From Microbacteriaceae bacterium UBA6152 (lineage in GTDB: Bacteria > Actinomycetota > Actinomycetes > Actinomycetales > Microbacteriaceae): a stretch of 21,613 bases of DNA. The stretch lies in assembly GCA_002423075.1 (NCBI GenBank), contig DIUS01000124.1, forward strand, positions 11,504-33,116, written 5' to 3'. A program made the position numbers and the translations under genes. Below are positions 6,652 to 12,900 of the stretch, piece by piece. How positions within the stretch are numbered: the stretch's first letter is position 1; every line of letters begins with the position of its first letter. A model generated the notes under the pieces. The model worked only from the letters and a program-made list of their open reading frames with translations, had not been told where the DNA came from and did not search any database.

Positions 6652-7679
6652 GATGCCTTCGCAATCGATCGGGTGATGGCCACGTTGAGCAGCCCCACGA
6701 TGATGATGATGAGGAAGAGCAGCCAGGCGACAGCGGCGGCGCGACCGAAGTTCAGCTGCCCCCAGCCGAGGTTGTAGAGGTAGATGGTGATGGTCATCCA
6801 CTGGCTGCTGGCGCCGCCTTGGCCGGTCTGGTCGTAGAGGCGCGGCTCGTCGAAGATCTGCAGGCCGCCGATGGTCGAGGTGACGATGACGAAGATGAGC
6901 GTCGGGCGCAGCTGCGGAATCGTGATCGAGAAGAACTGCCGCACCATGCCGGCACCGTCGATCATCGCGGCCTCGTAGTAGTCGCGCGGAATCGCCTGCA
7001 TGGCCGCGAGCAGGATGAGGGCGGTGTAGCCCGTCCAGCGAAAGTTGACCATGGTCGCGATGGCGAAGTGGCTTGCGAGAGCATCCGAGTGCCAGCCGAC
7101 CGGCGCGATGCCGATCTGACCGAGCAGGTTGTTGATGAGCCCGTATTGGTCGCCGAACATGTTGCTGAAGATGAGGGTCACCGCGACGGGTGCGACGACG
7201 TAGGGCAGCAGCACGCCCATGCGCCAGAACGTCTTGGCGCGAATGTTGCGGTCGAGTACGGCGGCGATGAAAAGGGCGAGAGCGATCTGCGGCACTGCAG
7301 AGATGAGGAAGATCGAGAACGTGTTGCGCAGTGCGATCCAGAAGGGCGGGTTCGAGAGCACGAAGGCGAAGTTGTCGAAGCCGACAAAGTCGCCCTGGCC
7401 GCCGATGAGGTTCCATTCGTGCACCGAGACCCACGCCGTGTAGAGCAGCGGAAAGAGGCCGGTAATGGCGAAGAGGATGAAGAACGGCGAGATATAGAGG
7501 TACGGCGAGACCTCGACGTCCCAGCGAGAGAGCTTCTGGGAGATTGCGATGCGGCGAACCGAACGCTCTTTCTTCGTGATCGGGGCGGAGAGGCCCGTGT
7601 CAGGTGCCGAATCGGTGGCGGGCGCAGAGGGCCCGGTCTCGGGTCGGGGGGCTGATCGCCCGGTGTCGGTCGTGGTCAT
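6648..7679 (-). CDS. Carbohydrate ABC transporter permease, CebF/MalF type
   Basis: This 343-residue CUT1 permease is the MalF-type partner. An unusual hydrophilic N-terminal 50 residues, rich in Ser-Ala-Pro repeats (RSAPRPE, PSAPATD, LSAPITK), precede the first transmembrane helix (about 60-82, with SPYLYISPFFILFAITGLFP). The EAA loop is at 232-258 (PRDYYEAAMIDGAGMVRQFF, ending IPQLRP). GGGAG-like spacing to the ATG is good, with GGGAG 6 bases upstream. A GAGCGCTC palindrome at 7680-7687, the core of the operon's operator motif, overlaps this ribosome-binding region. It follows the binding-protein gene after a 100-base gap that holds a hairpin. Confidence 0.9.
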   Translation of the reverse strand: MTTTDTGRSAPRPETGPSAPATDSAPDTGLSAPITKKERSVRRIAISQKLSRWDVEVSPYLYISPFFILFAITGLFPLLYTAWVSVHEWNLIGGQGDFVGFDNFAFVLSNPPFWIALRNTFSIFLISAVPQIALALFIAAVLDRNIRAKTFWRMGVLLPYVVAPVAVTLIFSNMFGDQYGLINNLLGQIGIAPVGWHSDALASHFAIATMVNFRWTGYTALILLAAMQAIPRDYYEAAMIDGAGMVRQFFSITIPQLRPTLIFVIVTSTIGGLQIFDEPRLYDQTGQGGASSQWMTITIYLYNLGWGQLNFGRAAAVAWLLFLIIIIVGLLNVAITRSIAKAS

Positions 7680-7727
7680 GAGCGCTCCCGGCGGTGAGTA
7701 GAGCTGGACGAAGAGGGTGAGACGGAG

Positions 7728-7763
7728 ACGGGGGTCGTGCGCGTTCGAGCGCGCGGCCCCCGT
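7728..7763 (-). terminator. Intercistronic hairpin between binding-protein and permease genes
   Basis: ACGGGGG (7728-7734) pairs with CCCCCGT (7757-7763), and most of the 8 inner positions also pair around a 6-base loop. No U-run follows. Such hairpins behind solute-binding-protein genes commonly give partial termination or RNA stabilisation, so that the binding protein outnumbers the permeases. That role is inferred here. Confidence 0.55.
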
Positions 7764-7779
7764 TCCTGTCAGGTGGTGG

Positions 7780-9054
7780 CTAGAGCGCGTTCACGTCAGC
7801 GACGAACAGCTCCCACGACTCTTCGATGCTCATCGAGGCATCGACGTCGACGCGGGTCAGCGCGCGCTGCAGCGCGTCGTTGATCGGGAAGTACTTCACG
7901 CTCTTGAAGGGCGCGACCTCGATCGCCTGCGAGCGGTCGATTAGGATCTGGCCGACCGGCGCGTTGTTGAAGTACTCGTTGGACGCCTCCTGCAGCTCGG
8001 TCGACTCATACGCCTCGACCTGGCTCGGGAACGTGCCGGCCGCTGCGAACGCGGTCATCTGCTGCTCAGGAGCGGTCAACCAGGCAGCGAGCTTCTTCGC
8101 GGCCTCGATGTTCGCGCCCTGGGCGGGAACGGTCAGGTACGAGCCGCCCCAGTTGCCGCCGCCGCCGGGGAAGACGTTGGCGACGTCCCAGCCGGTGACG
8201 TCAGGAGCGTTGCCCGAGATGACGCCGAGCATCCAGCCGGGGCAGAGCATCGTGGCAAAGGCGCCGTTGGCGAGACCCGCGAACCAGTCGTCGCTCCACT
8301 GGCCGAGGTGCGCCGAGAGGGTCGAGCTGGCGTTCAGAACATCCGTGTAGATCGCCTCGACCTCGGGGTTCTCGGTAGCGATGACGGTGCCGTCAGCCTC
8401 TTCGTAGGCGAACTCGACCTGGTTGATCATGCCCTGGTAGGTGGCTCCGGCCGAGTCGAACCAGGCAGCGCCCGATGCGTCAACGTACTCTTGGCCGATC
8501 TCGAAGTAGCGGTCCCAGTCGCCTTCCAGCAGCGACGCAACCTCCTCGCGGTCGGTCGGCAGACCGGCGGCGGCGAACAGATCGGAGCGGTAGCAGACGG
8601 CCTCCGGGCCGATGTCGGTGCCGTACGCGACCAGGCGGCCGTCGGCATCCGTGGCGGCGTCGGTCTTCCACTGCACCCAGCGGTCGGCGAGCTCGGGGTC
8701 GGAGAGATCGGCGAGCTTGTCGCTGTACTGCAGCATCTCGGCGAACCAGTCAATCTCTACTGCTTCGACGTCGGCGAGGCCCGAGCCGGCGCCGAGCTTA
8801 GTGAAGAAGTTGTCGCGCGCGTCGTTCGAGGTCGCCGCGCGGTTGTGCACGATCGTGACGCCGGGGTTTTCGGCCTCGTACTGCGCGAGCATCTCGTCGG
8901 TGTAGCCGAAGTCATTGAACGTGGCGACCGTGAGGGTGATGTCACCCCCTGCTTCAGGGGTCTCAGTCGAGCTGCTGCAGCCCGAGGCGATGAGGGCGAA
9001 GGCGGCGGCGCCGGCGAGTGCGGCGGCCGCTGTGCTGCGTCGTGAAAGATTCAC
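7780..9054 (-). CDS. Sugar ABC transporter substrate-binding lipoprotein (CebE type)
   Basis: This 424-residue extracellular solute-binding protein (family 1) is anchored as a lipoprotein. The signal is NLSRRS, a hydrophobic core and the lipobox IASGC with lipid-accepting C26. The RR pair gives it a weak Tat-like look. The mature part shows LTVATFNDFGYTDEMLAQYE, a nascent first domain, and AYGTDIGPEAVCYRSDLFAAAGLP, the typical hinge-side block of CebE/MalE-like proteins. The tail is SVKYFPINDALQRALTRV. I chose the GTG at 9054, not the longer ATG at 9126, because AAAGGAG lies 5 bases before it and the signal peptide then begins correctly. The longer start would read through the operator. It is the first gene of the operon, directly behind two operators. 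Confidence 0.9.
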   Translation of the reverse strand: MNLSRRSTAAAALAGAAAFALIASGCSSSTETPEAGGDITLTVATFNDFGYTDEMLAQYEAENPGVTIVHNRAATSNDARDNFFTKLGAGSGLADVEAVEIDWFAEMLQYSDKLADLSDPELADRWVQWKTDAATDADGRLVAYGTDIGPEAVCYRSDLFAAAGLPTDREEVASLLEGDWDRYFEIGQEYVDASGAAWFDSAGATYQGMINQVEFAYEEADGTVIATENPEVEAIYTDVLNASSTLSAHLGQWSDDWFAGLANGAFATMLCPGWMLGVISGNAPDVTGWDVANVFPGGGGNWGGSYLTVPAQGANIEAAKKLAAWLTAPEQQMTAFAAAGTFPSQVEAYESTELQEASNEYFNNAPVGQILIDRSQAIEVAPFKSVKYFPINDALQRALTRVDVDASMSIEESWELFVADVNAL

Positions 9055-9059
9055 GGTCA

Positions 9060-9066
9060 CTCCTTT
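9060..9066 (-). promoter_or_regulatory. Shine-Dalgarno AAAGGAG deciding the binding-protein start
   Basis: On the minus strand, AAAGGAG ends 5 bases before the GTG at 9054. A second GTG, at 9060, overlaps the SD itself and is therefore unlikely. Confidence 0.7.
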
Positions 9067-9086
9067 GTGTGCGTGGTGGGTTGATG

Positions 9087-9100
9087 TGAGAGCGCTCTCA
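9087..9100. promoter_or_regulatory. Operator 2 for the LacI-family repressor (TGAGAGCGCTCTCA)
   Basis: This perfect 14-bp palindrome is identical to the one at 9112-9125, with centres 25 bp apart. The CG-centred core GAGCGCTC is typical of LacI-family operators and close to the TGGGAGCGCTCCCA site known for CebR. It lies in the operon leader. Confidence 0.88.
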
Positions 9101-9110
9101 TGTGGTGGTC

Positions 9111-9126
9111 GTGAGAGCGCTCTCAC
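9111..9126. promoter_or_regulatory. Operator 1 for the LacI-family repressor (GTGAGAGCGCTCTCAC)
   Basis: This is a perfect 16-bp palindrome. It begins about 10 bases downstream of the -10 box at 9136-9141, so bound repressor would cover the transcription start. Confidence 0.9.
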
Positions 9127-9135
9127 GTTGAGGGA

Positions 9136-9165
9136 ACATTACGCAGGAGTGGTCTGGAATGTCAA
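9136..9165 (-). promoter_or_regulatory. Main promoter of the beta-glucoside operon
   Basis: On the minus strand there is a perfect -35 TTGACA (9160-9165), an 18-base spacer and a -10 TAATGT (9136-9141). The predicted start near 9129 sits next to operator 1. Confidence 0.75.
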
Positions 9166-9178
9166 AGACATTTCCAGA
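9153..9178. repeat. Palindrome over the -35 box
   Basis: TCTGGAATGTC (9153-9163) faces GACATTTCCAGA (9167-9178) across AAA, with one extra T in the right arm. It covers the -35 TTGACA. It could be a binding site for a second regulator of the operon; the one-base asymmetry weakens this. Confidence 0.4.
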
Positions 9179-9272
9179 TTGATGTGAAATGGCTGATCAG
9201 CGATGTATGGCGGGCGGCCGTCTCGGAGTGGATCGGGGTCTATGCCCCGCCGAACGAGTCCGTCATCCGGGC

Positions 9273-9278
9273 TAGGCT
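9273..9278 (+). promoter_or_regulatory. -10 box TAGGCT, leaderless-type promoter of the VanY-like gene
   Basis: TAGGCT ends 6 bases before the GTG at 9285, and no Shine-Dalgarno is visible. It is the same hexamer and spacing as at 2349. Confidence 0.6.
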
Positions 9279-9284
9279 CGTGCG

Positions 9285-10058
9285 GTGACTCGAAGAAACC
9301 GTCTGCGCGTCGTAGCCGCGATCGCGACGGTCATGGTGCTCGGCGGGTGCGCCTCCGAACGCGAACCGATCCCGTTGCCGAGGACGCCGACCCCCACGCC
9401 GACGGTCACCCCGACACCTACCCCTACACCGACGCCGACCCCGACGTTCGACGCGACGCGCTACTCGATCGATGACCCCGCGTCGTTGTGGGTGGTCGTC
9501 AACAAACTGCGGCCGCTGAACCCGGAATCGTACGCGCCGGGCGACATCGTGCGCGTGCCCGTGCCCTATGCGAACGAGCCGTTCTTGCGCCAGGAAGCGG
9601 CTGACGCGGTCGTCGCCCTGTTCGCGGCTGCGGAAGCTGAGGCCGGACTGCGCCTGCAGGCGCAGAGCGCCTACCGCAGCTACAACGTTCAAGTGCGGGT
9701 CTACAACGGCATCGTGGCCTCGCGCGGGCAGGACTACGCGGACGTACGCAGCGCGCAGCCGGGCCACAGCGAGCACCAGACCGGTCTCGCGATCGACATC
9801 AGCTCGCTTCCGGCGGTGTGCGCACTCGACCCGTGCTTCGGCGACACCGACCACGGTCGATGGCTCGCTGCCAACGCTCACCGCTTCGGGTTCCACTTGC
9901 GCTACCAGCCCGACATGACGCCCATAACGGGCTACAGCTACGAGCCGTGGCACTTTCGCTACGTCGGCGTCGAACTCGCGACCGAGCTGCACGCGAACGG
10001 CGTACGAACGCTCGAAGAGTTCTTCGGACTGCCGCCCGCCCCTACCTACGCGGGCTGA
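9285..10058 (+). CDS. VanY-like D-alanyl-D-alanine carboxypeptidase lipoprotein (peptidase M15B)
   Basis: This 257-residue exported peptidase trims the terminal D-Ala of peptidoglycan stem peptides. The signal peptide ends in the lipobox VLGGC (C22). A Thr-Pro linker at about residues 34-55, almost pure TP repeats, acts as a stalk. The M15 catalytic domain shows SAYRSYNVQ (128-136), the zinc motif S162-x-H164-(x2)-G-x-A-x-D171 in HSEHQTGLAIDI, and the catalytic Glu220 and zinc His223 in EPWHFRYVG. All expected residues are there, so it is probably active. GTG is taken as the start because of the TAGGCT box 6 bases upstream. It is divergent from the beta-glucoside operon with no evident functional link. 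Confidence 0.9.
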   Translation: MTRRNRLRVVAAIATVMVLGGCASEREPIPLPRTPTPTPTVTPTPTPTPTPTPTFDATRYSIDDPASLWVVVNKLRPLNPESYAPGDIVRVPVPYANEPFLRQEAADAVVALFAAAEAEAGLRLQAQSAYRSYNVQVRVYNGIVASRGQDYADVRSAQPGHSEHQTGLAIDISSLPAVCALDPCFGDTDHGRWLAANAHRFGFHLRYQPDMTPITGYSYEPWHFRYVGVELATELHANGVRTLEEFFGLPPAPTYAG

Positions 10059-10066
10059 GCCGCCCT

Positions 10067-10095
10067 TGCGACAACTTGCTCGGCAGGGCTAACTT
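10067..10095 (+). promoter_or_regulatory. Promoter of the SRPBCC gene
   Basis: TTGCGA (10067-10072), a 17-base spacer and TAACTT (10090-10095). The -10 ends 6 bases before the ATG at 10102, giving a leaderless transcript. Confidence 0.6.
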
Positions 10096-10101
10096 TCGCG
10101 C

Positions 10102-10548
10102 ATGGACTACACGTGCAGCACCACTGTCACCGGAGAACGCGATGCGGTCGCAGCGCTCTTCGTCGACTATGCGACCTGGGTCGAGTGGCAACCCAGCCTG
10201 CTGTCGATCGAGGTGCTCGAGGGCGCACCGCCCGCACAGGGCGCCCGCTCGCAGCTCACCTTTCGTCGCGGCAAGAACGGCACGATGGTCATGACCGAGA
10301 CTGTCGAGGTCAGTGCCCTGCCCGAGAGGTGGAATGTCGTCTACGAGGTCGCGGGCGTGCACAACGTCTGCGAGACCCGATTCGAGCAAATGGATGCTCA
10401 CACGACGCTCGTCGAGCAACGCAACCTCTTCCGCTTCACCGGATTCATGCGCGTGGTGGGCGTGCTCTTCGCGCGCAGCTTTCCGGCGGAAACTCAGAAG
10501 TCGCTCGAGGCCTTCCGGCACTTTGCCGAGGCGCGCGCCAGCGCTTAG
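10102..10548 (+). CDS. SRPBCC family protein (START/polyketide-cyclase-like fold)
   Basis: This 148-residue cytoplasmic protein matches the small SRPBCC lipid- or ligand-binding fold. The N-terminal strand is followed by AVAALFVDYATWVEWQPSLLSIEVLEG (the helix-grip entrance with the YATWVEWQP signature), central beta strands (SQLTFRRG, TMVMTETV, RWNVVYEV, CETRFEQM) and a long C-terminal helix (SFPAETQKSLEAFRHFAEAR). The ligand is unknown. The start is set by the promoter 6 bases upstream. The next gene, the GntR regulator, has its own control region, so this appears to be a single-gene transcript. Confidence 0.75.
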   Translation: MDYTCSTTVTGERDAVAALFVDYATWVEWQPSLLSIEVLEGAPPAQGARSQLTFRRGKNGTMVMTETVEVSALPERWNVVYEVAGVHNVCETRFEQMDAHTTLVEQRNLFRFTGFMRVVGVLFARSFPAETQKSLEAFRHFAEARASA

Positions 10549-10596
10549 CGCTTGACGCTTGCCGACGCCGCGGCGGGCCGCAGGGGCGAGAGATAC

Positions 10597-10609
10597 GACG
10601 TTATACTTC
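10597..10609. promoter_or_regulatory. GntR operator site 1 (GACGTTATACTTC)
   Basis: It matches GANGTTATACNTC, shared with 14080-14092 and 15919-15931. The plus-strand hexamer TATACT (10602-10607) inside it is a good -10 box for the regulator gene, so binding would give autoregulation. No convincing -35 is visible. The GTG start is 38 bases downstream. Confidence 0.7.
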
Positions 10610-10647
10610 AGTCACCCCCAGCGATCAAGAGCACGACAGGAGCACCC

Positions 10648-11433
10648 GTGGTCACGACTCCCGAGGGCTTTCTGGCTCAGCCGATTCTGACGTCGCCCGG
10701 CCAGCCGCTCAGAGTAGCCGTTTATTCGCGACTCTCCCTCGGCATTAGATCGGGTATTCTGCCGGCCGGCAGCATCCTGCCTCGTGAGACCGAGCTGGCA
10801 ATCGTGCTCGGCGTGAGCCGCACCGTCGTGCGCGAGGCACTCATGCTTCTCGAGGAAGACGGTCACATCGTTACTCGACGCGGAATCGGGCGCTTCGTCG
10901 CCGATGCGCTGCCTCGCCCCGGGCTTGAGCGTCTGCAGTCAGTTGAAGCGCTACTGGGCGACCAGGACCTCGAGGTGCAGGTGATTGCTTTCAACGTTCA
11001 AAAGCCCACCGACTTCGTCACCGACTATGTCGCCATCGAGCCTGGCGGCCAATCATGGTTCCGGGAATCGGTGTTGTTGCGGAAAGGTCGGCCGCTTGCG
11101 CTCGTGCAGGAATACACGGCCGATGAGCCGCAACTGGCCGGGATCAGCGCGGCTCTCGCCACGGCGTTCCGTCGGGCACAGCCCGAGGGACCGACGCTCA
11201 TTCGGTCGCTGATCGAGAGCCTCGGCCCAGATCTGGTGCCCGGTCTGTGTGTGCTGACTGCGAGCATCGCCGGACCTACGAGAGCTTCGCACCTCGGCAT
11301 CAAGGCCAGTGACCCTGTGCTGCTGCTGACCCAGACCGCGCTCGTCGGCGGCACTCCCGTTATTGTGGCGAAGTCTGCCTTCACGCCTGAGGCAGGCCAC
11401 CTCTCCGTCGCGCAGAGCGGCACGAGCCGCTAG
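10648..11433 (+). CDS. GntR-family regulator with UTRA-like domain, predicted repressor of nucleoside genes
   Basis: This 261-residue protein has an N-terminal GntR winged helix (about 20-86, with SGILPAGSILPRETELAIVL, then GVSRTVVREALMLLEEDG and TRRGIGRFVA). The C-terminal half has a UTRA/HutC-like layout: DFVTDYVAIEPG, WFRESVLLRKGRPLALVQEY, LLLTQTALVGGTPVIVAKS. UTRA domains bind small metabolites, so a nucleoside or nucleobase effector is plausible. The GTG at 10648 is chosen because GGAG lies 7 bases before it and the winged helix then starts normally; the frame is open further upstream only because of base composition. Its neighbours are purine and pyrimidine salvage genes that share an operator motif with its own promoter. 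Confidence 0.85.
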   Translation: MVTTPEGFLAQPILTSPGQPLRVAVYSRLSLGIRSGILPAGSILPRETELAIVLGVSRTVVREALMLLEEDGHIVTRRGIGRFVADALPRPGLERLQSVEALLGDQDLEVQVIAFNVQKPTDFVTDYVAIEPGGQSWFRESVLLRKGRPLALVQEYTADEPQLAGISAALATAFRRAQPEGPTLIRSLIESLGPDLVPGLCVLTASIAGPTRASHLGIKASDPVLLLTQTALVGGTPVIVAKSAFTPEAGHLSVAQSGTSR

Positions 11434-11461
11434 AGAGACGTACTGAGCGAGGCGGTCGACC

Positions 11462-12739
11462 TCAACGCCGTAGGCGCCACATCCGCATTGAATGCGTCAA
11501 TGCAAGCACGGTCAGAGCGAGCGCAAGCGTTCCGCCGAGAGTGAAGGCGACCTGCGGGCTCGCTGCGTCCACGAGGGCACCGCTCGCCGCTGTCACGAGA
11601 GCCTGTCCGACGACGAGGCTGCTCTGCAAGGTCACGAGAACCGTGTTTGTGCGGTCAGCGGGCGCCGCGATGGCTCCGAGGCTGAAGAGCGCGACCAGTG
11701 ATGCGCCAACGCCGCACCCTGAGACAAAGAGGGCGATGACGGTGATCACCAGTCCGTCGCTCAGCAACAGCAGCGCGAGCCCGACGACCGAGAGCACCGC
11801 TGCTGCAACCCATCGACGCTCAAGAGTCATGCTGGCGGGAAGGGCGATCATGGCCAGAGCAGTGGCGATGGCGCCGATGCTCATGGCGCCGTACAGAAGT
11901 CCCGTCTGCTCGACGGCACCGAGCTGTTCGAGAAGACCGGTGAGGCCTGTGAGCGTGGCACCGAAGATGCCTCCCACTGCGAGCATTGCGAGCACCAGCG
12001 TCACGAGCTCGGCAGTCACGAGCGCTGAGATCGGCGTGGCCGGAGAGTGCAGACCTTTCGCAGCAGCGGTGGTGTCGAGGTCTGATGCTGGCTCCGTGCG
12101 GGTGCGGCGCGCGGGCACAAGTCTCGCCGTCGGATGCACGGCGAAGAGGGGGATCACGGTCGCCGTCAGCACCACCGAGAGCACGAGCGGGGCCCACGGG
12201 GCGATCGCGGCGCTTGCCAGACCGACGATCACGGGGCCGAGCACGAACGAGGCCTCGTCGGCCATCGATTCATAACTCATCACGACAGTGCGAGCGCGTT
12301 CGCTCATCGCGACCGGCGCATCGCCGGCGGCGCCGAGCAGCCGCGCCCGCGAGAACGGAGCTACCTGCGGCGTGGTTGCCCCGAGCAGTGCCGCGCCGGC
12401 GATCAGCACGAATACAGAGACGGTGCTCTGCACCAGGACCAGAAAGGTCAGAGCAATGACGACGCTGCAGGCCGCGAGTGTCAGCAGTACAACGCGCTGG
12501 CCCAGTCGATCGGAGAGGGCGCCTGACAGCGGGCCGACGACGGCCGTGCCGAGTCCGGCGCTCGCCGCGAGCACTCCGGCGAGCGCGAGCGAACCCTGCT
12601 CGACAGCGGTGATCGTGAGTACTCCGACGATCATCATCGCGAATGGCAGCCGGCCGACGAAGGCGAGCGGAAAGTAGGGGCGACCTACTGCTCGGTCCAG
12701 CATCCGGAACACGCGGGGGCTGGTTGACGGCAAGGTCAT
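11462..12739 (-). CDS. MFS transporter
   Basis: This 425-residue protein has about twelve hydrophobic segments in two halves. The major-facilitator loop motif after helix 2 appears as GPLSGALSDRLGQRVVLLT, and a repeat-like VPARRTRTEPASD central loop separates the halves. A polar motif in helix 5 (ESMADEASFVLGPVIVG) is typical of drug/H+ antiporter-like MFS proteins. The substrate cannot be named. Its position between the GntR regulator and the nucleoside-binding lipoprotein makes nucleoside or nucleobase export or import a reasonable guess. The ATG at 12739 has GGAG 9 bases upstream. The frame is open through the octamer repeat to 12895, but that extension encodes only repeated IPPSLHPS and is probably not protein. 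Confidence 0.8.
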   Translation of the reverse strand: MTLPSTSPRVFRMLDRAVGRPYFPLAFVGRLPFAMMIVGVLTITAVEQGSLALAGVLAASAGLGTAVVGPLSGALSDRLGQRVVLLTLAACSVVIALTFLVLVQSTVSVFVLIAGAALLGATTPQVAPFSRARLLGAAGDAPVAMSERARTVVMSYESMADEASFVLGPVIVGLASAAIAPWAPLVLSVVLTATVIPLFAVHPTARLVPARRTRTEPASDLDTTAAAKGLHSPATPISALVTAELVTLVLAMLAVGGIFGATLTGLTGLLEQLGAVEQTGLLYGAMSIGAIATALAMIALPASMTLERRWVAAAVLSVVGLALLLLSDGLVITVIALFVSGCGVGASLVALFSLGAIAAPADRTNTVLVTLQSSLVVGQALVTAASGALVDAASPQVAFTLGGTLALALTVLALTHSMRMWRLRR

Positions 12740-12756
12740 GACTGTGCTCCGGTCAC

Positions 12757-12828
12757 GATGGAGGGATGGAGGGATGGAGGGATGGAGGGATGGAGGGATG
12801 GAGGGATGGAGGGATGGAGGGATGGAGG
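12757..12828. repeat. Perfect octanucleotide tandem repeat, 9 x GATGGAGG
   Basis: Nine identical 8-bp copies, 72 bp, lie in the leader of the MFS gene 17 bases before its ATG. On the gene strand the unit is CCTCCATC. An 8-bp unit is not a multiple of three and pure tandem arrays are prone to slippage, so the copy number may vary between strains. Confidence 0.95.
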
Positions 12829-12849
12829 CGAGGTGGAAGGGAAACGCAC

Positions 12850-12886
12850 GAGAGCGCCCGGTCGTGGAGGACGACCGGGCGCTCTC
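12850..12886 (-). terminator. Strong terminator hairpin behind the BMP gene
   Basis: A perfect 16-bp stem (12850-12865 with 12871-12886, beginning GAGAGCGCCCGG) surrounds a 5-base loop, 14 bases after the BMP stop codon. Only a weak T-rich stretch follows on the minus strand. It should separate the BMP gene from the MFS gene. Confidence 0.85.
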
Positions 12887-12900
12887 TGGACGCATCAGCG

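Noticed and set aside
5768..7434. Extended N-terminal frames of the beta-glucosidase and the CebG-type permease
   Set aside because: The extensions are Arg/His-rich shadow frames of the upstream genes; the true starts are fixed by ATGA overlaps and normal family lengths.
9055..9126. Longer start of the binding protein at the ATG 9126
   Set aside because: It would place both operators inside the coding sequence and bury the lipoprotein signal; AAAGGAG supports the GTG at 9054.
9381..9446. CCGAC/ACCCC-rich repeat in the VanY-like gene as a possible DNA repeat element
   Set aside because: It encodes a Thr-Pro linker common in exported actinobacterial proteins and is explained by the protein sequence.
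10535..10560. AGCGCTTAGCGCTTGACGCTTG stretch (in parts) after the SRPBCC gene as a terminator
   Set aside because: It is a short GCGCTT reiteration with no extended stem and no T-run; not supportable as a terminator.
12740..12895. N-terminal extension of the MFS transporter made of IPPSLHPS repeats
   Set aside because: It would require translation through the terminator hairpin and tandem repeat; the ATG at 12739 gives a standard-length protein with a Shine-Dalgarno sequence. Kept only as a possibility in the repeat finding.
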